Assembly: GCA_049841275.1 (NCBI GenBank) | Contig: JASGDN010000021.1 | Coordinates: 1-64,000, forward strand | Source: JASGDN01 sp049841275 | Lineage (GTDB): Bacteria; Chloroflexota; Chloroflexia; Thermomicrobiales; UBA6265 | Length of the DNA: 64,000 nt | Direction: 5' to 3' | Part shown: positions 8,319 to 16,530 of the stretch, in pieces | How positions within the stretch are numbered: position 1 is the stretch's first letter | Layout: every line of letters starts with the position of its first letter | Translations under genes and position numbers: made by a program | The notes under the pieces: generated by a model | Database searches by the model: none | Told to the model about the DNA's origin: nothing | What the model saw: only the letters and a program-made list of their open reading frames with translations

Positions 8319-9193
8319 TGGCGCGAGCGACCGAGGACCAGTTCATCGGCGCGCTGCTCGGCCTGGCGATCGGTGACGCGCTCGGGCGGCCGCTGATCGG
8401 CCTCACGCAGGAAGAGGTCGCTGCCCGCTTCGGGGCGATCGAGGGGTATGTGGCGGATGACGCTGGGCGTGAGGGCGCGCCAACCGGTGTCATCACTGAC
8501 GAGACGGAGGTCACGCTCTGCATCGTCGAGTCCCTGACTACAAATGACGGGCTGATCGACCCCGAGAACATCAATACGCGTCTCGGCTTCCTTCTGCGAG
8601 GCGATTCCCGTCGCTGGCTGCCGGAGTCGGTAATCGCCGGAGTCGAGCGCGCGGAAGCGGCGGATGGACTCGTTCCCGAGGATAACGACGACTCCGTCGA
8701 TCTTTCCGTGGCCGTGCGCGGTGTGCCGGTTGGACTGTTGCATGCCGTCGACATCGACGATGACGTGAGCCTGGACGCCGACGCCCGGCTCATCACGCGG
8801 CTCAGTCATGGCGGTGCGCGTCAGGCGGCGCTTACCGCGACGGTCGCGCGGGCGGTGCGAGCCGCCGTCCGGGAAGAGACGATGCCGGAGATGCCGCCCG
8901 CTGGAACCGGCACGTCGGTGGAGGCCGGTCTGGCAGGGTTGATCGCCGAGGCGTTCGCATCTGCCCGCTTCGAGGATGCGCTCTTCGCCCGGGTTGCCCA
9001 GGGCGGAGCCGCCGACACAGCTGGCGCGATTGTGGGAGCGATCGCCGGCGTGCGATTCGGGGCCAGCGGTATTCCGCAGCCGCTGATCGACGACCTGGAT
9101 GCGCGGATGTACCTGTCGCTGGCGGCTCCGCTCTTTTACCGAACGGCGCGTCGCCGGCGGGGGACCGTCATCGACCTGCGCAAGGTGAACTGA
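8318..9193 (+). CDS. ADP-ribosylglycohydrolase-family protein with a degenerate metal site
   Basis: 291 residues with the ARH/DraG beginning FIGALLGLAIGDALGRP. These enzymes use two metal ions to remove ADP-ribose from proteins or small molecules. The first metal motif is T60-D-E-T63 (usually TDDT). The second, normally GGDxDT, reads GGAADT at residues 229-234, so one ligand Asp is Ala. The following AIVGAIAGVRFGASGIP is conserved. Fold assignment is sound; normal activity is doubtful. Coupled to the M14 peptidase by a TGATG overlap. Confidence 0.85.
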   Translation: MARATEDQFIGALLGLAIGDALGRPLIGLTQEEVAARFGAIEGYVADDAGREGAPTGVITDETEVTLCIVESLTTNDGLIDPENINTRLGFLLRGDSRRWLPESVIAGVERAEAADGLVPEDNDDSVDLSVAVRGVPVGLLHAVDIDDDVSLDADARLITRLSHGGARQAALTATVARAVRAAVREETMPEMPPAGTGTSVEAGLAGLIAEAFASARFEDALFARVAQGGAADTAGAIVGAIAGVRFGASGIPQPLIDDLDARMYLSLAAPLFYRTARRRRGTVIDLRKVN

Positions 9194-9232
9194 TCGTGGT
9201 TTGTGGAGCAACTCCTTTGCGTCGTCCTGACG

Positions 9233-9267
9233 CAATCTGGCACTCGTCCCACCTGAGTGCCAGATTG
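9233..9267. promoter_or_regulatory. CIRCE operator (HrcA binding site) upstream of dnaJ
   Basis: A perfect inverted repeat with 13-base arms, CAATCTGGCACTC (9233-9245) and its complement (9255-9267), separated by exactly 9 bases. The core is GCACTC-N9-GAGTGC, as in the CIRCE consensus TTAGCACTC-N9-GAGTGCTAA. It places dnaJ under HrcA heat-shock repression. Confidence 0.88.
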
Positions 9268-9291
9268 CTGGCTTCATGGTTCCGGGAACGC

Positions 9292-9297
9292 TATACT
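9292..9297 (+). promoter_or_regulatory. -10 element candidate for dnaJ
   Basis: TATACT, 25 bases after the CIRCE element and about 100 bases before the dnaJ start. No convincing -35 at 17 bases (TGGCTT at best). Confidence 0.4.
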
Positions 9298-9397
9298 CGG
9301 ATGATGGGACAGTGACGTCCTCATCGCTTCCACGCCGCGGCCGCACTCCTCATGCATCGCTTCGACGACCGGCCGCTCTCACGCGACAAGATGACTC

Positions 9398-10540
9398 ATG
9401 GCTGAAAAACGCGACTACTACGTGGTGCTCGGGGTCGAACGCTCGGCAAGCGAGCAGGAGATCAAGCGTGCCTATCGCAATCTGGCACGCAAATACCATC
9501 CCGATGTCAACAAGGATCACGACGCCGAGGACCGCTTCAAGGAACTGAACGAGGCGTACGAGGTGCTCTCCAACGCCGACCGCCGCGCGGCATACGATCG
9601 CTTCGGACATGCGGCGGCCAATGGAGGCGGCTTCAATGCCGATCCGTTCGGGTTTGGTGGCGCCGGTTCACCGTTCGCCGACATCTTCGAGAGCTTCTTC
9701 GGTGGCGCCCAGCAGAGTGCTGGCGGCCGCCGGTCGGCGGCGCCCCCGCGTGGTGCCGACATCCAGGTCACTATCGATCTTGCCTTCGAGGAAGCCGTCT
9801 TCGGGGCCGAGAGGACCGTCGAGGTCGATCGCCTGGAGACGTGCGAAGCCTGCCACGGTACCCGCATGCGGGACGGCAAGACGCCGCCATCGTGCTCCAC
9901 GTGCGGCGGCAGCGGCGAGGTCCGGCGAGTCCAGCAGACGATCCTCGGCCAGTTCATGACGTCCACCACCTGTCCGACCTGCCAGGGCGAGGGCGTGAAT
10001 ATCACTGAGCCGTGCGAGGTCTGCCGGGGGCGCGGCCGCACGCGCCACACGCGCACCATCGCCGTCACCGTTCCGGCCGGGGTTGACGACAATGCGACGT
10101 TGCGCCTGAGCGGCCAGGGCGAGGACGGGCCGAACAACGGTCCGGCTGGCAATCTCTACGTGAAGGTCCGGGTGGAGCCGCACAAGTTCTTCGAGCGGCA
10201 CGGCAAGGCCATTCACAGCCAGGTCGGGATCAACGTCGCCCAGGCCGCGCTCGGGGACGAGGTCGCGATCGACACGCTCGATGGCGAGGTGGTCTTCAAG
10301 ATTCCGTCCGGCACACAGTCGGGCCAGCAGTTCCGGTTGCGTGGCAAGGGGGTTCCCGATCTGCGCGGCGGTGATCGTGGCGACCAGATCGTGACGATCC
10401 AGGTTGTCGTGCCGAAGAAGCTGACGGAAGAGCAGCGCGAGCTTTTCGAGTCGCTGGCGGCCAGCCTCGGGAGCGAAGTCCAGCAGCATCCGAACAATCG
10501 TGGGTTCTTCGATCGGGTGAAGGATGCGCTAGGCGTCTAG
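9398..10540 (+). CDS. dnaJ: Chaperone protein DnaJ
   Basis: 380 residues, the normal length of type I DnaJ. Order of domains: J domain (residues 1-70, with HPD in KYHPDVNKDH), Gly/Phe-rich linker (about 72-110), four CxxCxGxG zinc-binding repeats (CEACHGT, CSTCGGSG, CPTCQGEG, CEVCRGRG; about 145-215), and the C-terminal substrate-binding domains. It stimulates the DnaK ATPase and delivers unfolded proteins to it in the cytoplasm. It stands alone here, without grpE, dnaK or hrcA next to it, but with a CIRCE element upstream and a terminator 30 bases downstream. Confidence 0.97.
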   Translation: MAEKRDYYVVLGVERSASEQEIKRAYRNLARKYHPDVNKDHDAEDRFKELNEAYEVLSNADRRAAYDRFGHAAANGGGFNADPFGFGGAGSPFADIFESFFGGAQQSAGGRRSAAPPRGADIQVTIDLAFEEAVFGAERTVEVDRLETCEACHGTRMRDGKTPPSCSTCGGSGEVRRVQQTILGQFMTSTTCPTCQGEGVNITEPCEVCRGRGRTRHTRTIAVTVPAGVDDNATLRLSGQGEDGPNNGPAGNLYVKVRVEPHKFFERHGKAIHSQVGINVAQAALGDEVAIDTLDGEVVFKIPSGTQSGQQFRLRGKGVPDLRGGDRGDQIVTIQVVVPKKLTEEQRELFESLAASLGSEVQQHPNNRGFFDRVKDALGV

Positions 10541-10570
10541 CGCTCACGGCGTGATACGAGAATGCAACGT

Positions 10571-10594
10571 GGCCCCTGTCGGATGACAGGGGCC
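10571..10594 (+). terminator. Hairpin terminator of dnaJ
   Basis: GGCCCCTGTC and its complement around a 4-base loop, followed by GTTGAC; perfect 10-bp stem but a weak T tract. Confidence 0.7.
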
Positions 10595-10683
10595 GTTGAC
10601 GTGCGCCCGGATACCATTCGTCCTGACATCCGGCGGAACGAGCCGCCGTCCGGACGATGGATGAGGGCGCTGGAGGCAGGATT

Positions 10684-11727
10684 GTGACAAACCCCGTTCG
10701 CATTGTGATGGCACGCGCCAGGTATGGAGGCGCACGCGACGACCTCTCGATCGAGCGGGCGGTGATCGCACGGTATCCCGATCTCGATGTCGAGCTTGAA
10801 CTCCGCGACATTCACACGCCGGAGGACATCCTCGCGGCCGGAAAAAACGCCGATGCCGTCATGCTCAGCCTGCGTCATGCGTTGCCGAAATCGACGCTCG
10901 ACCGGTACGCCGTCGATGGCGTGAAGGTTGTCGGACGATACGGCACGGGGCTCGATAACGTCGATCTCGACGCGGCGGCGAGCCTGGGAATCGTCGTGAC
11001 GCACTTCCCTGCCTATTGCACGAACGAGGTGGCCGATCACACGGTGGCGCTGGTCCTTGCCATGAACCGGCGCATCGTGGAATTGGATCAGGACGTTCGT
11101 GCGGGTGTCTGGGCGCGTGAGGGCGCGAACACCGACGCGCTGGTGCGCGGGCCGATCGCTGCCATGGGCGATCTGACGGTCGGCATCGTGGCGATGGGCG
11201 CGATCGGGCGGGCGATCGTCGAGCGCCTGCACGTCTTTGGGGCGAGGATACTTGGGCACGATCCATACGTTCCGGAGGAGGCGTTCGCTCGGTTGGGCGT
11301 CGAGCGGGTCGGGTTCGACGACCTCCTCTGCCGTTCCGATGTGATCGTCCTGATGAGTCCGCTGCTCCCATCCACGCGCGGCATGATCGGGGCGGCGCAG
11401 TTCGCGATGATGAAGCCGGATGCGATGCTCGTGAACACCTCTCGAGGGGCGATCATCGACGAGGCAGCCATGATCGCTCATTTGCGAGCGACACCGGCTT
11501 TCCGGGTCGGGCTGGATGTTTTCGAGCAGGAACCGCTGCCGACAGATTCGTCGCTGCTGGACCTGCCGAATGTGATCGTGTCACCGCATGCTGGCTTCTA
11601 TTCGACGCGGTCGACCGAGACGATCCTGCGGGAGACCATGGCTGCGGTGCTGGATGTCCTGAGTGGACGGCGGCCGGCAGTCGTCGCGAATCCGAAGGTC
11701 CTGGAAATGGTGTCACTCGCCGGGTAG
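10684..11727 (+). CDS. D-isomer-specific 2-hydroxyacid dehydrogenase
   Basis: Start chosen at GTG 10684 because GGAGG lies 7 bases upstream; an ATG nine codons earlier overlaps that site. 347 residues. The NAD-binding motif reads VGIVAMGAIGRAI, and the catalytic Arg, Glu and His are visible in NTSRGAIID, FEQEPLP and SPHAGFYS. The arrangement is that of D-3-phosphoglycerate dehydrogenase/CtBP-like oxidoreductases, which reduce 2-keto acids or oxidise D-2-hydroxy acids with NAD(H). The ACT or ASB domain of SerA is absent, so serine synthesis is not implied. It stands alone between dnaJ and the GntR regulator. Confidence 0.88.
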   Translation: MTNPVRIVMARARYGGARDDLSIERAVIARYPDLDVELELRDIHTPEDILAAGKNADAVMLSLRHALPKSTLDRYAVDGVKVVGRYGTGLDNVDLDAAASLGIVVTHFPAYCTNEVADHTVALVLAMNRRIVELDQDVRAGVWAREGANTDALVRGPIAAMGDLTVGIVAMGAIGRAIVERLHVFGARILGHDPYVPEEAFARLGVERVGFDDLLCRSDVIVLMSPLLPSTRGMIGAAQFAMMKPDAMLVNTSRGAIIDEAAMIAHLRATPAFRVGLDVFEQEPLPTDSSLLDLPNVIVSPHAGFYSTRSTETILRETMAAVLDVLSGRRPAVVANPKVLEMVSLAG

Positions 11728-11904
11728 CCGCCTCGGTCCGTCATCCCCATGAAGCACGTGGCCAAGCCGATGACGCGCGGAACTCCATCTATCCGGGGCA
11801 GTCGTACGCGTGTGGGATGTCGCAGTCTCGATGGGCATGGTGCTCGAGGCCGACCTTCAGCGCATGGCGTGAATTTGCGAACCTGCATCGCGTACCGTGC
11901 CGTC

Positions 11905-11940
11905 TTGTACGGTCTCTGGATTGGTCTATACTGGTCTATA
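11905..11940 (+). promoter_or_regulatory. Promoter with overlapping GntR-type operator
   Basis: TTGTAC (11905-11910), 16-base spacer, TATACT (11927-11932). The direct repeat TGGTCTATA occurs at 11922-11930 and 11932-11940, and GTCTATAC (11924-11931) fits the GntR-family operator consensus GTMTAKAC exactly. The operator covers the -10 element, so the regulator encoded next probably represses its own gene. Confidence 0.7.
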
Positions 11941-11970
11941 TCCTGCCCGACGAGGTCGCATGATGACAAG

Positions 11971-12711
11971 ATGATCCAACTGGACCGCGAAACATCAACG
12001 CCACTCTATCTTCAGGTTAAGACCTGGATGCTCGACCAGATCGATGCTGGGGCCTTCCGGCCACACCGTCGCGTTCCATCCGAGCGCGCGCTAAGCGAAC
12101 GGTTTGGGATCAGCCGCATGACCGTTCGCCAGGCGTTGCTGGAGCTCATCCAGGAAGGGCGTCTCTATTCGCGCGTTGGAAAGGGGACGTTCATCGCGGA
12201 CCTTCCGATCTCCCAGCCGATCCGGGGATTGACCGGTTTCAGCGAGGACATGCGTTCGCGCGGGATCGTGCCATCGAGCCGTGTCCTGCGTGTGGACATC
12301 GGGTCGGTGCCGGCGGAGAGCCGTCACGCGCTGCGACTGCGAACGGACGACCGTGCGTTGATCCTGCAGCGCTTGCGCCTGGCGGACGGACAGCCGCTGA
12401 CGATCGAAACTGCCCACCTTGCCTTTTCCGGGATCGAACGCCTTGGGGCGATGGATCTGTCACGATCGCTCTACGATACGCTTCGTTCCGAGTTTTCGAT
12501 CGTTCCGGCATCTGCTGAAATGGAGGCGGTCGCGCGGCGGGCACGTCCCCAGGAGATCGCATTACTCGACATGCCGGGTGATATCGCGGTCCTCGCGCTC
12601 GAACGCACGACGTACGATCTCAATGGGACTCCATTCGAGCATACGACATCGGTCTTCCGTGGAGACCGCTATCGTTTCTCGATGCACCTCGATCTCGAGC
12701 AACGCGAGTGA
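11971..12711 (+). CDS. GntR/HutC-family transcriptional regulator
   Basis: 246 residues from the ATG at 11971, which directly follows the promoter/operator. Residues 1-75 are a GntR winged helix (PLYLQVKTWMLDQI, VPSERALSERFGISRMTVRQAL, GKGTFIA) and the rest is a UTRA effector-binding domain (GFSEDMRSRGIVPSSRVL, ending HTTSVFRGDRYRF). HutC-type members bind small effectors such as amino sugars or their phosphates. Downstream lie a GNAT gene and a NamZ muramidase, so an amino-sugar or muropeptide signal is plausible but not shown. Confidence 0.9.
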   Translation: MIQLDRETSTPLYLQVKTWMLDQIDAGAFRPHRRVPSERALSERFGISRMTVRQALLELIQEGRLYSRVGKGTFIADLPISQPIRGLTGFSEDMRSRGIVPSSRVLRVDIGSVPAESRHALRLRTDDRALILQRLRLADGQPLTIETAHLAFSGIERLGAMDLSRSLYDTLRSEFSIVPASAEMEAVARRARPQEIALLDMPGDIAVLALERTTYDLNGTPFEHTTSVFRGDRYRFSMHLDLEQRE

Positions 12712-12989
12712 TCTGTGAAGATACCAGTCCGAGAGGGCAGTGGCCGGTCCGATGTGCTCACCGAACGATGTGATATTGACGGATAACGAGCAGGCCGGTA
12801 AATGAAGCGACTCGCCGGTATGGCGATCGCGACGGATCGGGCCAATTCGATTACCCTGAACGGCTCTCTCCATCGGCGGAAGCAACGCGGCGATGCGATC
12901 CGCGAGGAGCTCGAAAAGACTGTCGTTGCAACGCCTGGGTCTTGATCGTCTGGAACCGGGGATTCGTCCGGAAGGAAACGTTGGTCGGT

Positions 12990-13955
12990 ATGGGAGTGGT
13001 TGTGGGGAATGTGGTGATCCGGCCCTATGGGCCGGACGACGAGGCTGGTGTTGTACGCGCCTGGAATCGCGCGATGTGGTGCGATCCCATTTCGTTGGAG
13101 ACCTGGCGGGCGAAGGTCCTGCTCGATCCGAATTTCGCGCCGGAGACCTGCATGGTCGCGACGTTCGGTGGGGAGCCGGTTGGATTTGCGCTGGCGCTAA
13201 CACGGCAGGTGCCCTTTTTCAATGAGGGACTCGATCCGACGCTGGCATGGATTTCGGCGTTCGGGGTCGATCCTGCCGTCCAGCGTCAGGGCATCGGCGG
13301 CGAACTGCTGGCGAGGACAATCGACCAGTTGCGCGATCTGGGGCGTGCGCGGGTGCTGCTCGGTCCCTATGTCCCGAATTACGTCATCCCCGGTGTCGAT
13401 GTGGCGGCCTATGCCGCGGCCATACCGTTCTTCGAGCATCGCGGCTTTGCGGTGACCTCGCGCCTCCTGAGTATGCGGGCGATCTTGACCGGATACCGGG
13501 TTCCGGAAGCGGTCGCGTCCGCCTACACGCGGATAGCGGAACACGGCATCGCGGTACGGCCTGCCACCTCGGCGGATATCGTGCCGGTGCTCCAGTTCGT
13601 GCGCGATCACTTCTCCTGGGACTGGCATCGGGAGGCGATCGGCGTCTTCCAGGAACTCTTTGCGGGAATGGGCGATCCCCGCCAGGTCGGGCTCTGGGTT
13701 GCCGAGAAGGATGGGCAGATCCTGGGTTACGCACAGCATCGTGGCGAGCGATTCGGTCCCTTTGGCGTACGCGAGGATCGGCGGAGCCAGGGGATCGGGC
13801 GGGTCCTGCTTGCGGAGATCCTGCTGGGGATGCGTGCGAAGAACTACCACACCGCCTGGTTCCTGTGGACGAGCGATCAAGCGGCACGGCTCTACGCGCA
13901 ATGCGGCTTCGCAGAGGCGCGGCGGTTCGCCGTGATGGCGCGGGACCTTGCGTAG
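12990..13955 (+). CDS. Tandem GNAT-domain N-acetyltransferase
   Basis: 321 residues from the Met of MGVVVGNVVIRPYG; GAAGGAAA lies 9-10 bases upstream. An earlier in-frame Met 16 codons upstream is possible. Two acetyltransferase domains can be seen: residues about 8-165 with the acetyl-CoA loop VDPAVQRQGIGGELLA, and about 175-320 with REDRRSQGIGRVLLAEILL. Such tandem proteins transfer acetyl groups from acetyl-CoA to amines, with one domain often inactive; here both keep a Q/R-x-x-G-x-G/A loop. Substrate unknown. It precedes namZ by 56 bases, possibly in one transcript. Confidence 0.85.
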   Translation: MGVVVGNVVIRPYGPDDEAGVVRAWNRAMWCDPISLETWRAKVLLDPNFAPETCMVATFGGEPVGFALALTRQVPFFNEGLDPTLAWISAFGVDPAVQRQGIGGELLARTIDQLRDLGRARVLLGPYVPNYVIPGVDVAAYAAAIPFFEHRGFAVTSRLLSMRAILTGYRVPEAVASAYTRIAEHGIAVRPATSADIVPVLQFVRDHFSWDWHREAIGVFQELFAGMGDPRQVGLWVAEKDGQILGYAQHRGERFGPFGVREDRRSQGIGRVLLAEILLGMRAKNYHTAWFLWTSDQAARLYAQCGFAEARRFAVMARDLA

Positions 13956-14011
13956 ATCTCGTACGGAAACCAGGACTGGAATCGTCTGTCAGATTGCATA
14001 GGGGAGCCTTC

Positions 14012-15169
14012 ATGAGGACCGGACTCGAAATCCTTGCTGAGGGCGGGTCGAACGTACTGCATGGCGCCCGGGTCGGGCTTGTGACGAACCCGAATGGTGT
14101 CGATCGGACCTTCCGGAGTGCGGTGGATATCCTGAACGACAATCCAGCGGTGGACTTGCGCGCCCTTTTCGGCCCGGAGCATGGTGTCCGGGGCGACGCG
14201 CAGGCGGGCGACCGTGTGGAGTCGGCGACCGATTGGAGGACGGGCGTGCCCGTTCACAGCCTGCATGGCGATACGCGGCGTCCGACGCCGGAGATGCTCG
14301 ATGGGCTGGATGCGTTCGTGATCGACATGCAGGACATGGCGAGCCGATACACCACGTATCTCTCCACCCAGCTGGAGGTGCAAGCCGCGGCGAACGAGGC
14401 GGGCATGCCTGTTGTGATTCTCGATCGGCCAAACCCGCTAGCGGATATCCGGCTCGAAGGGAACCTGCTCGATCCGGTATTTCAGTCGTTCGTGGGTGCG
14501 CATACCATCACGATCCGGCACGGGATGACGGCGGGCGAGCTGGGGTTGCTCGTGGCAGCGGAGCGCGGCTGGAGTGCGCCGACCGTGATTCCCGCCGAGG
14601 GATGGGTGCGCTCGCAGTGGTACGACGAGACCAGCTTGCCGTGGATCCTGCCGTCGCCGAATATGCCGAACCTCGAAACGCTGACGCTCTACAACGGCAC
14701 CTGTCTCGTCGAGGGCACGAACCTCTCCGAGGGGCGCGGCACGACGATGCCGTTCCAGTTCGTTGGCTCCCCGACCCTGGATGCCGATGCGCTCGTCGAC
14801 GATCTGCGTGGGCGGATGCTGGCCGGCCTCGCATTCCGGCGCGTCTCCTTCACGCCGATGTTCTCGAAGCACGCCGGGTCGCTCTGCCACGGCATGCAGG
14901 CGTACGTGACCGACCGCGATGCGCTCGATGCCGCCACATTCGGTATCCACCTGTTGCATGCCCTGAAACGGCACGATCCGGACTTCGCCTGGGTCCAGCC
15001 GGATCACGATGACGCCCACCGGCCGTTCTTCATCGACCTCCTGCTGGGTTCGGACCGGCCACGCACGTTGCTGGAAGCGGGAGCTTCGCCAACGGACGTG
15101 ACAGCGACGTGGGAGGACGAGCAGGCGGCGTTCATGAAGCGGCGCGCGCCCTTCCTGCTCTACGTGTAG
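14012..15169 (+). CDS. namZ: NamZ-type exo-beta-N-acetylmuramidase (DUF1343)
   Basis: 385 residues; the start at 14012 follows GGGGAG. The family hallmark FGPEHGVRGDAQAGD is at residues 53-67, followed by VIDMQDMASRYTTYLST and VEGTNLSEGRGTTMPF. In Bacillus subtilis NamZ releases MurNAc from the non-reducing end of peptidoglycan fragments and is exported. No signal peptide is visible here, so this protein may act in the cytoplasm on imported muropeptides. NagZ and amidase partners are not adjacent. A 12-bp stem-loop follows the gene. Confidence 0.85.
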   Translation: MRTGLEILAEGGSNVLHGARVGLVTNPNGVDRTFRSAVDILNDNPAVDLRALFGPEHGVRGDAQAGDRVESATDWRTGVPVHSLHGDTRRPTPEMLDGLDAFVIDMQDMASRYTTYLSTQLEVQAAANEAGMPVVILDRPNPLADIRLEGNLLDPVFQSFVGAHTITIRHGMTAGELGLLVAAERGWSAPTVIPAEGWVRSQWYDETSLPWILPSPNMPNLETLTLYNGTCLVEGTNLSEGRGTTMPFQFVGSPTLDADALVDDLRGRMLAGLAFRRVSFTPMFSKHAGSLCHGMQAYVTDRDALDAATFGIHLLHALKRHDPDFAWVQPDHDDAHRPFFIDLLLGSDRPRTLLEAGASPTDVTATWEDEQAAFMKRRAPFLLYV

Positions 15170-15196
15170 GGGAGACCTGCCCAAACGGACGATGCG

Positions 15197-15242
15197 ATAC
15201 GGGCTTTCGCGATCGTGACAGATCGCAGAAAGCCCGTATAAT
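15197..15242 (+). promoter_or_regulatory. Promoter of the FMN-riboswitch operon embedded in a stem-loop
   Basis: GTGACA (15215-15220), 16-base spacer, perfect TATAAT (15237-15242). The -35 is in the loop and the -10 at the right foot of an inverted repeat: ATACGGGCTTTC (15197-15208) with its complement (15228-15239). The repeat may also terminate namZ transcription. Start of transcription is expected near 15249, just before the riboswitch. Confidence 0.75.
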
Positions 15243-15257
15243 CGTGTCAACAATTCA

Positions 15258-15397
15258 GCCTTCGGGGTTTGGTGAGGGTGTCGGGCTATGGCATCCAAGT
15301 CCTGACCGGCGGTAGAGCCCGCAAGCGTGAGTGGGAGCACGAACGCACGATCCGGTGGAACTCCGGAGCCGACGGTAAAGTCCGGATGGGAGAAGGC
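15258..15397 (+). ncRNA. FMN riboswitch (RFN element)
   Basis: The characteristic conserved segments occur in order: GCCTTCGGGG, GACCGGCGGTAGAGCCCGC, GATCCGGT, TCCGGAGCCGACGGTAAAGT and CCGGATGGGAGAAGGC. The closing helix P1 pairs GCCTTC (15258-15263) with GAAGGC (15392-15397). It binds flavin mononucleotide and normally turns off riboflavin synthesis or uptake genes. Here the genes downstream are an Opp/Dpp-type ABC importer and a nitroreductase. Confidence 0.96.
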
Positions 15398-15446
15398 GCA
15401 CGACGAAGCCAGCCACTGCTGGTGATGGTCGATGCTCCCTGCCACA

Positions 15447-15473
15447 GACCCGAGGGCCTCCTGCCCCCGGGTC
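15447..15473 (+). terminator. Candidate expression-platform hairpin of the FMN riboswitch
   Basis: GACCCGAGGGC (15447-15457), 5-base loop, GCCCCCGGGTC (15463-15473), one mismatch, followed by GTTTCG. It lies 50 bases after the aptamer and 120 bases before the first gene, the place expected for a regulated terminator. The T tract is weak, so regulation at translation is also possible. Confidence 0.55.
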
Positions 15474-15591
15474 GTTTCGCGTCCGGGATACCGCACGGAG
15501 GCACCCGGACTGGCAGGACGACGGACTGGGGCGGCGTAGGCCGCTCCGGGCGACGCCGTCCGCCACACCCTCGGTGCCCGCAAGGGTGACC

Positions 15592-16530
15592 ATGTTCCTC
15601 GATCAGCTCGTTCGCCGGATCGCTCAACTTATCCTCACGGTCGTCGCGACATCGACCGTGATCTTCGTGCTGATCCATGCCGCCGGCGATCCCACGCAGG
15701 GTTTCCTGCAACCGGGGGCGTCGCCGACGGCGCGCGCGCAGGTGCGGGCACGCCTCGAACTCGATGCGCCCATCTGGCAGCAGTACCTGTCGTTCCTCGG
15801 ACGGACCTTCCGGTTTGATTTCGGCAATTCCTGGCGCGACCGTCAGCCCGCGCTCGATGCCGTCATGCAACGGCTGCCATCGACCCTCTTGCTGGCAGCA
15901 ATGGCGACCGTATTGGCGGTGACGATCGGGACCGCCCTCGCGCTGGCCGTGAGTTCGTTGCGCCACCCGATCCTCCGGCGGTTGATCGATCTCGGCGGAC
16001 TGCTGGCACAAGGCATCCCGGCATTCTGGCTGGGCACGATTCTCATCATCGTCTTCGCCGTACGCCTGCAATGGCTCCCCGCTTCTGGTAACGATGGCAT
16101 GCGCTCGCTCGCGCTGCCCGCCGCGACGCTTGCGGCCTATCCCGCCTCCATCGTCTATCGTCTGCTGGCGACCGAACTGGCATTGGTCGAGCGGCGTCCC
16201 TACATCGTGACGGCACGAAGCAAGGGATTGCCGGAGCGTATCGTTCGCTTCCGGCACGCGTTGCCGAACGCGGCGACGCCCGCGCTGGCATACATCGGCG
16301 TCCAGTTGGGATTCCTGGTTGGCGGGACGGTGGTGGTGGAGTCCATCTTCGCCTATCCCGGCGTGGGGAGGCTTGCGTTGCAGGCCGCCTCCGAGCGCGA
16401 CCTGCCCGTCGTCCATGCATTCACGGTGATTGTGGCGATCCTCATCGTGGCTATCGGGGTCGGTATCGACGTGCTTGCGGCGGCGCTCGATCCGCGTGCG
16501 AGCCGGACGGGCGAGGAGCGGTTCTCATGA
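15592..16530 (+). CDS. ABC transporter permease, Opp/Dpp (peptide/nickel) family, DppB-like
   Basis: 312 residues from ATG 15592; GTG 15586 and GTG 15574 are possible alternatives. About six membrane segments (first near residues 10-30), a periplasmic loop containing FGNSWRDRQPALDAVMQRLPST, and the cytoplasmic EAA-like loop ARSKGLPERIVRFRHALPNA that contacts the ATPase. It is the DppB-type half of an inner-membrane channel. First gene after the FMN riboswitch and overlapping the next gene by 4 bases. Family members import oligopeptides, nickel or opines; the riboswitch suggests a flavin-related substrate, which is inference. Confidence 0.9.
   Translation: MFLDQLVRRIAQLILTVVATSTVIFVLIHAAGDPTQGFLQPGASPTARAQVRARLELDAPIWQQYLSFLGRTFRFDFGNSWRDRQPALDAVMQRLPSTLLLAAMATVLAVTIGTALALAVSSLRHPILRRLIDLGGLLAQGIPAFWLGTILIIVFAVRLQWLPASGNDGMRSLALPAATLAAYPASIVYRLLATELALVERRPYIVTARSKGLPERIVRFRHALPNAATPALAYIGVQLGFLVGGTVVVESIFAYPGVGRLALQAASERDLPVVHAFTVIVAILIVAIGVGIDVLAAALDPRASRTGEERFS

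Noticed and set aside
13247..14011. In-frame upstream extension of namZ
   Set aside because: It runs out of frame through the GNAT gene; the ribosome binding site and family start are at 14012.
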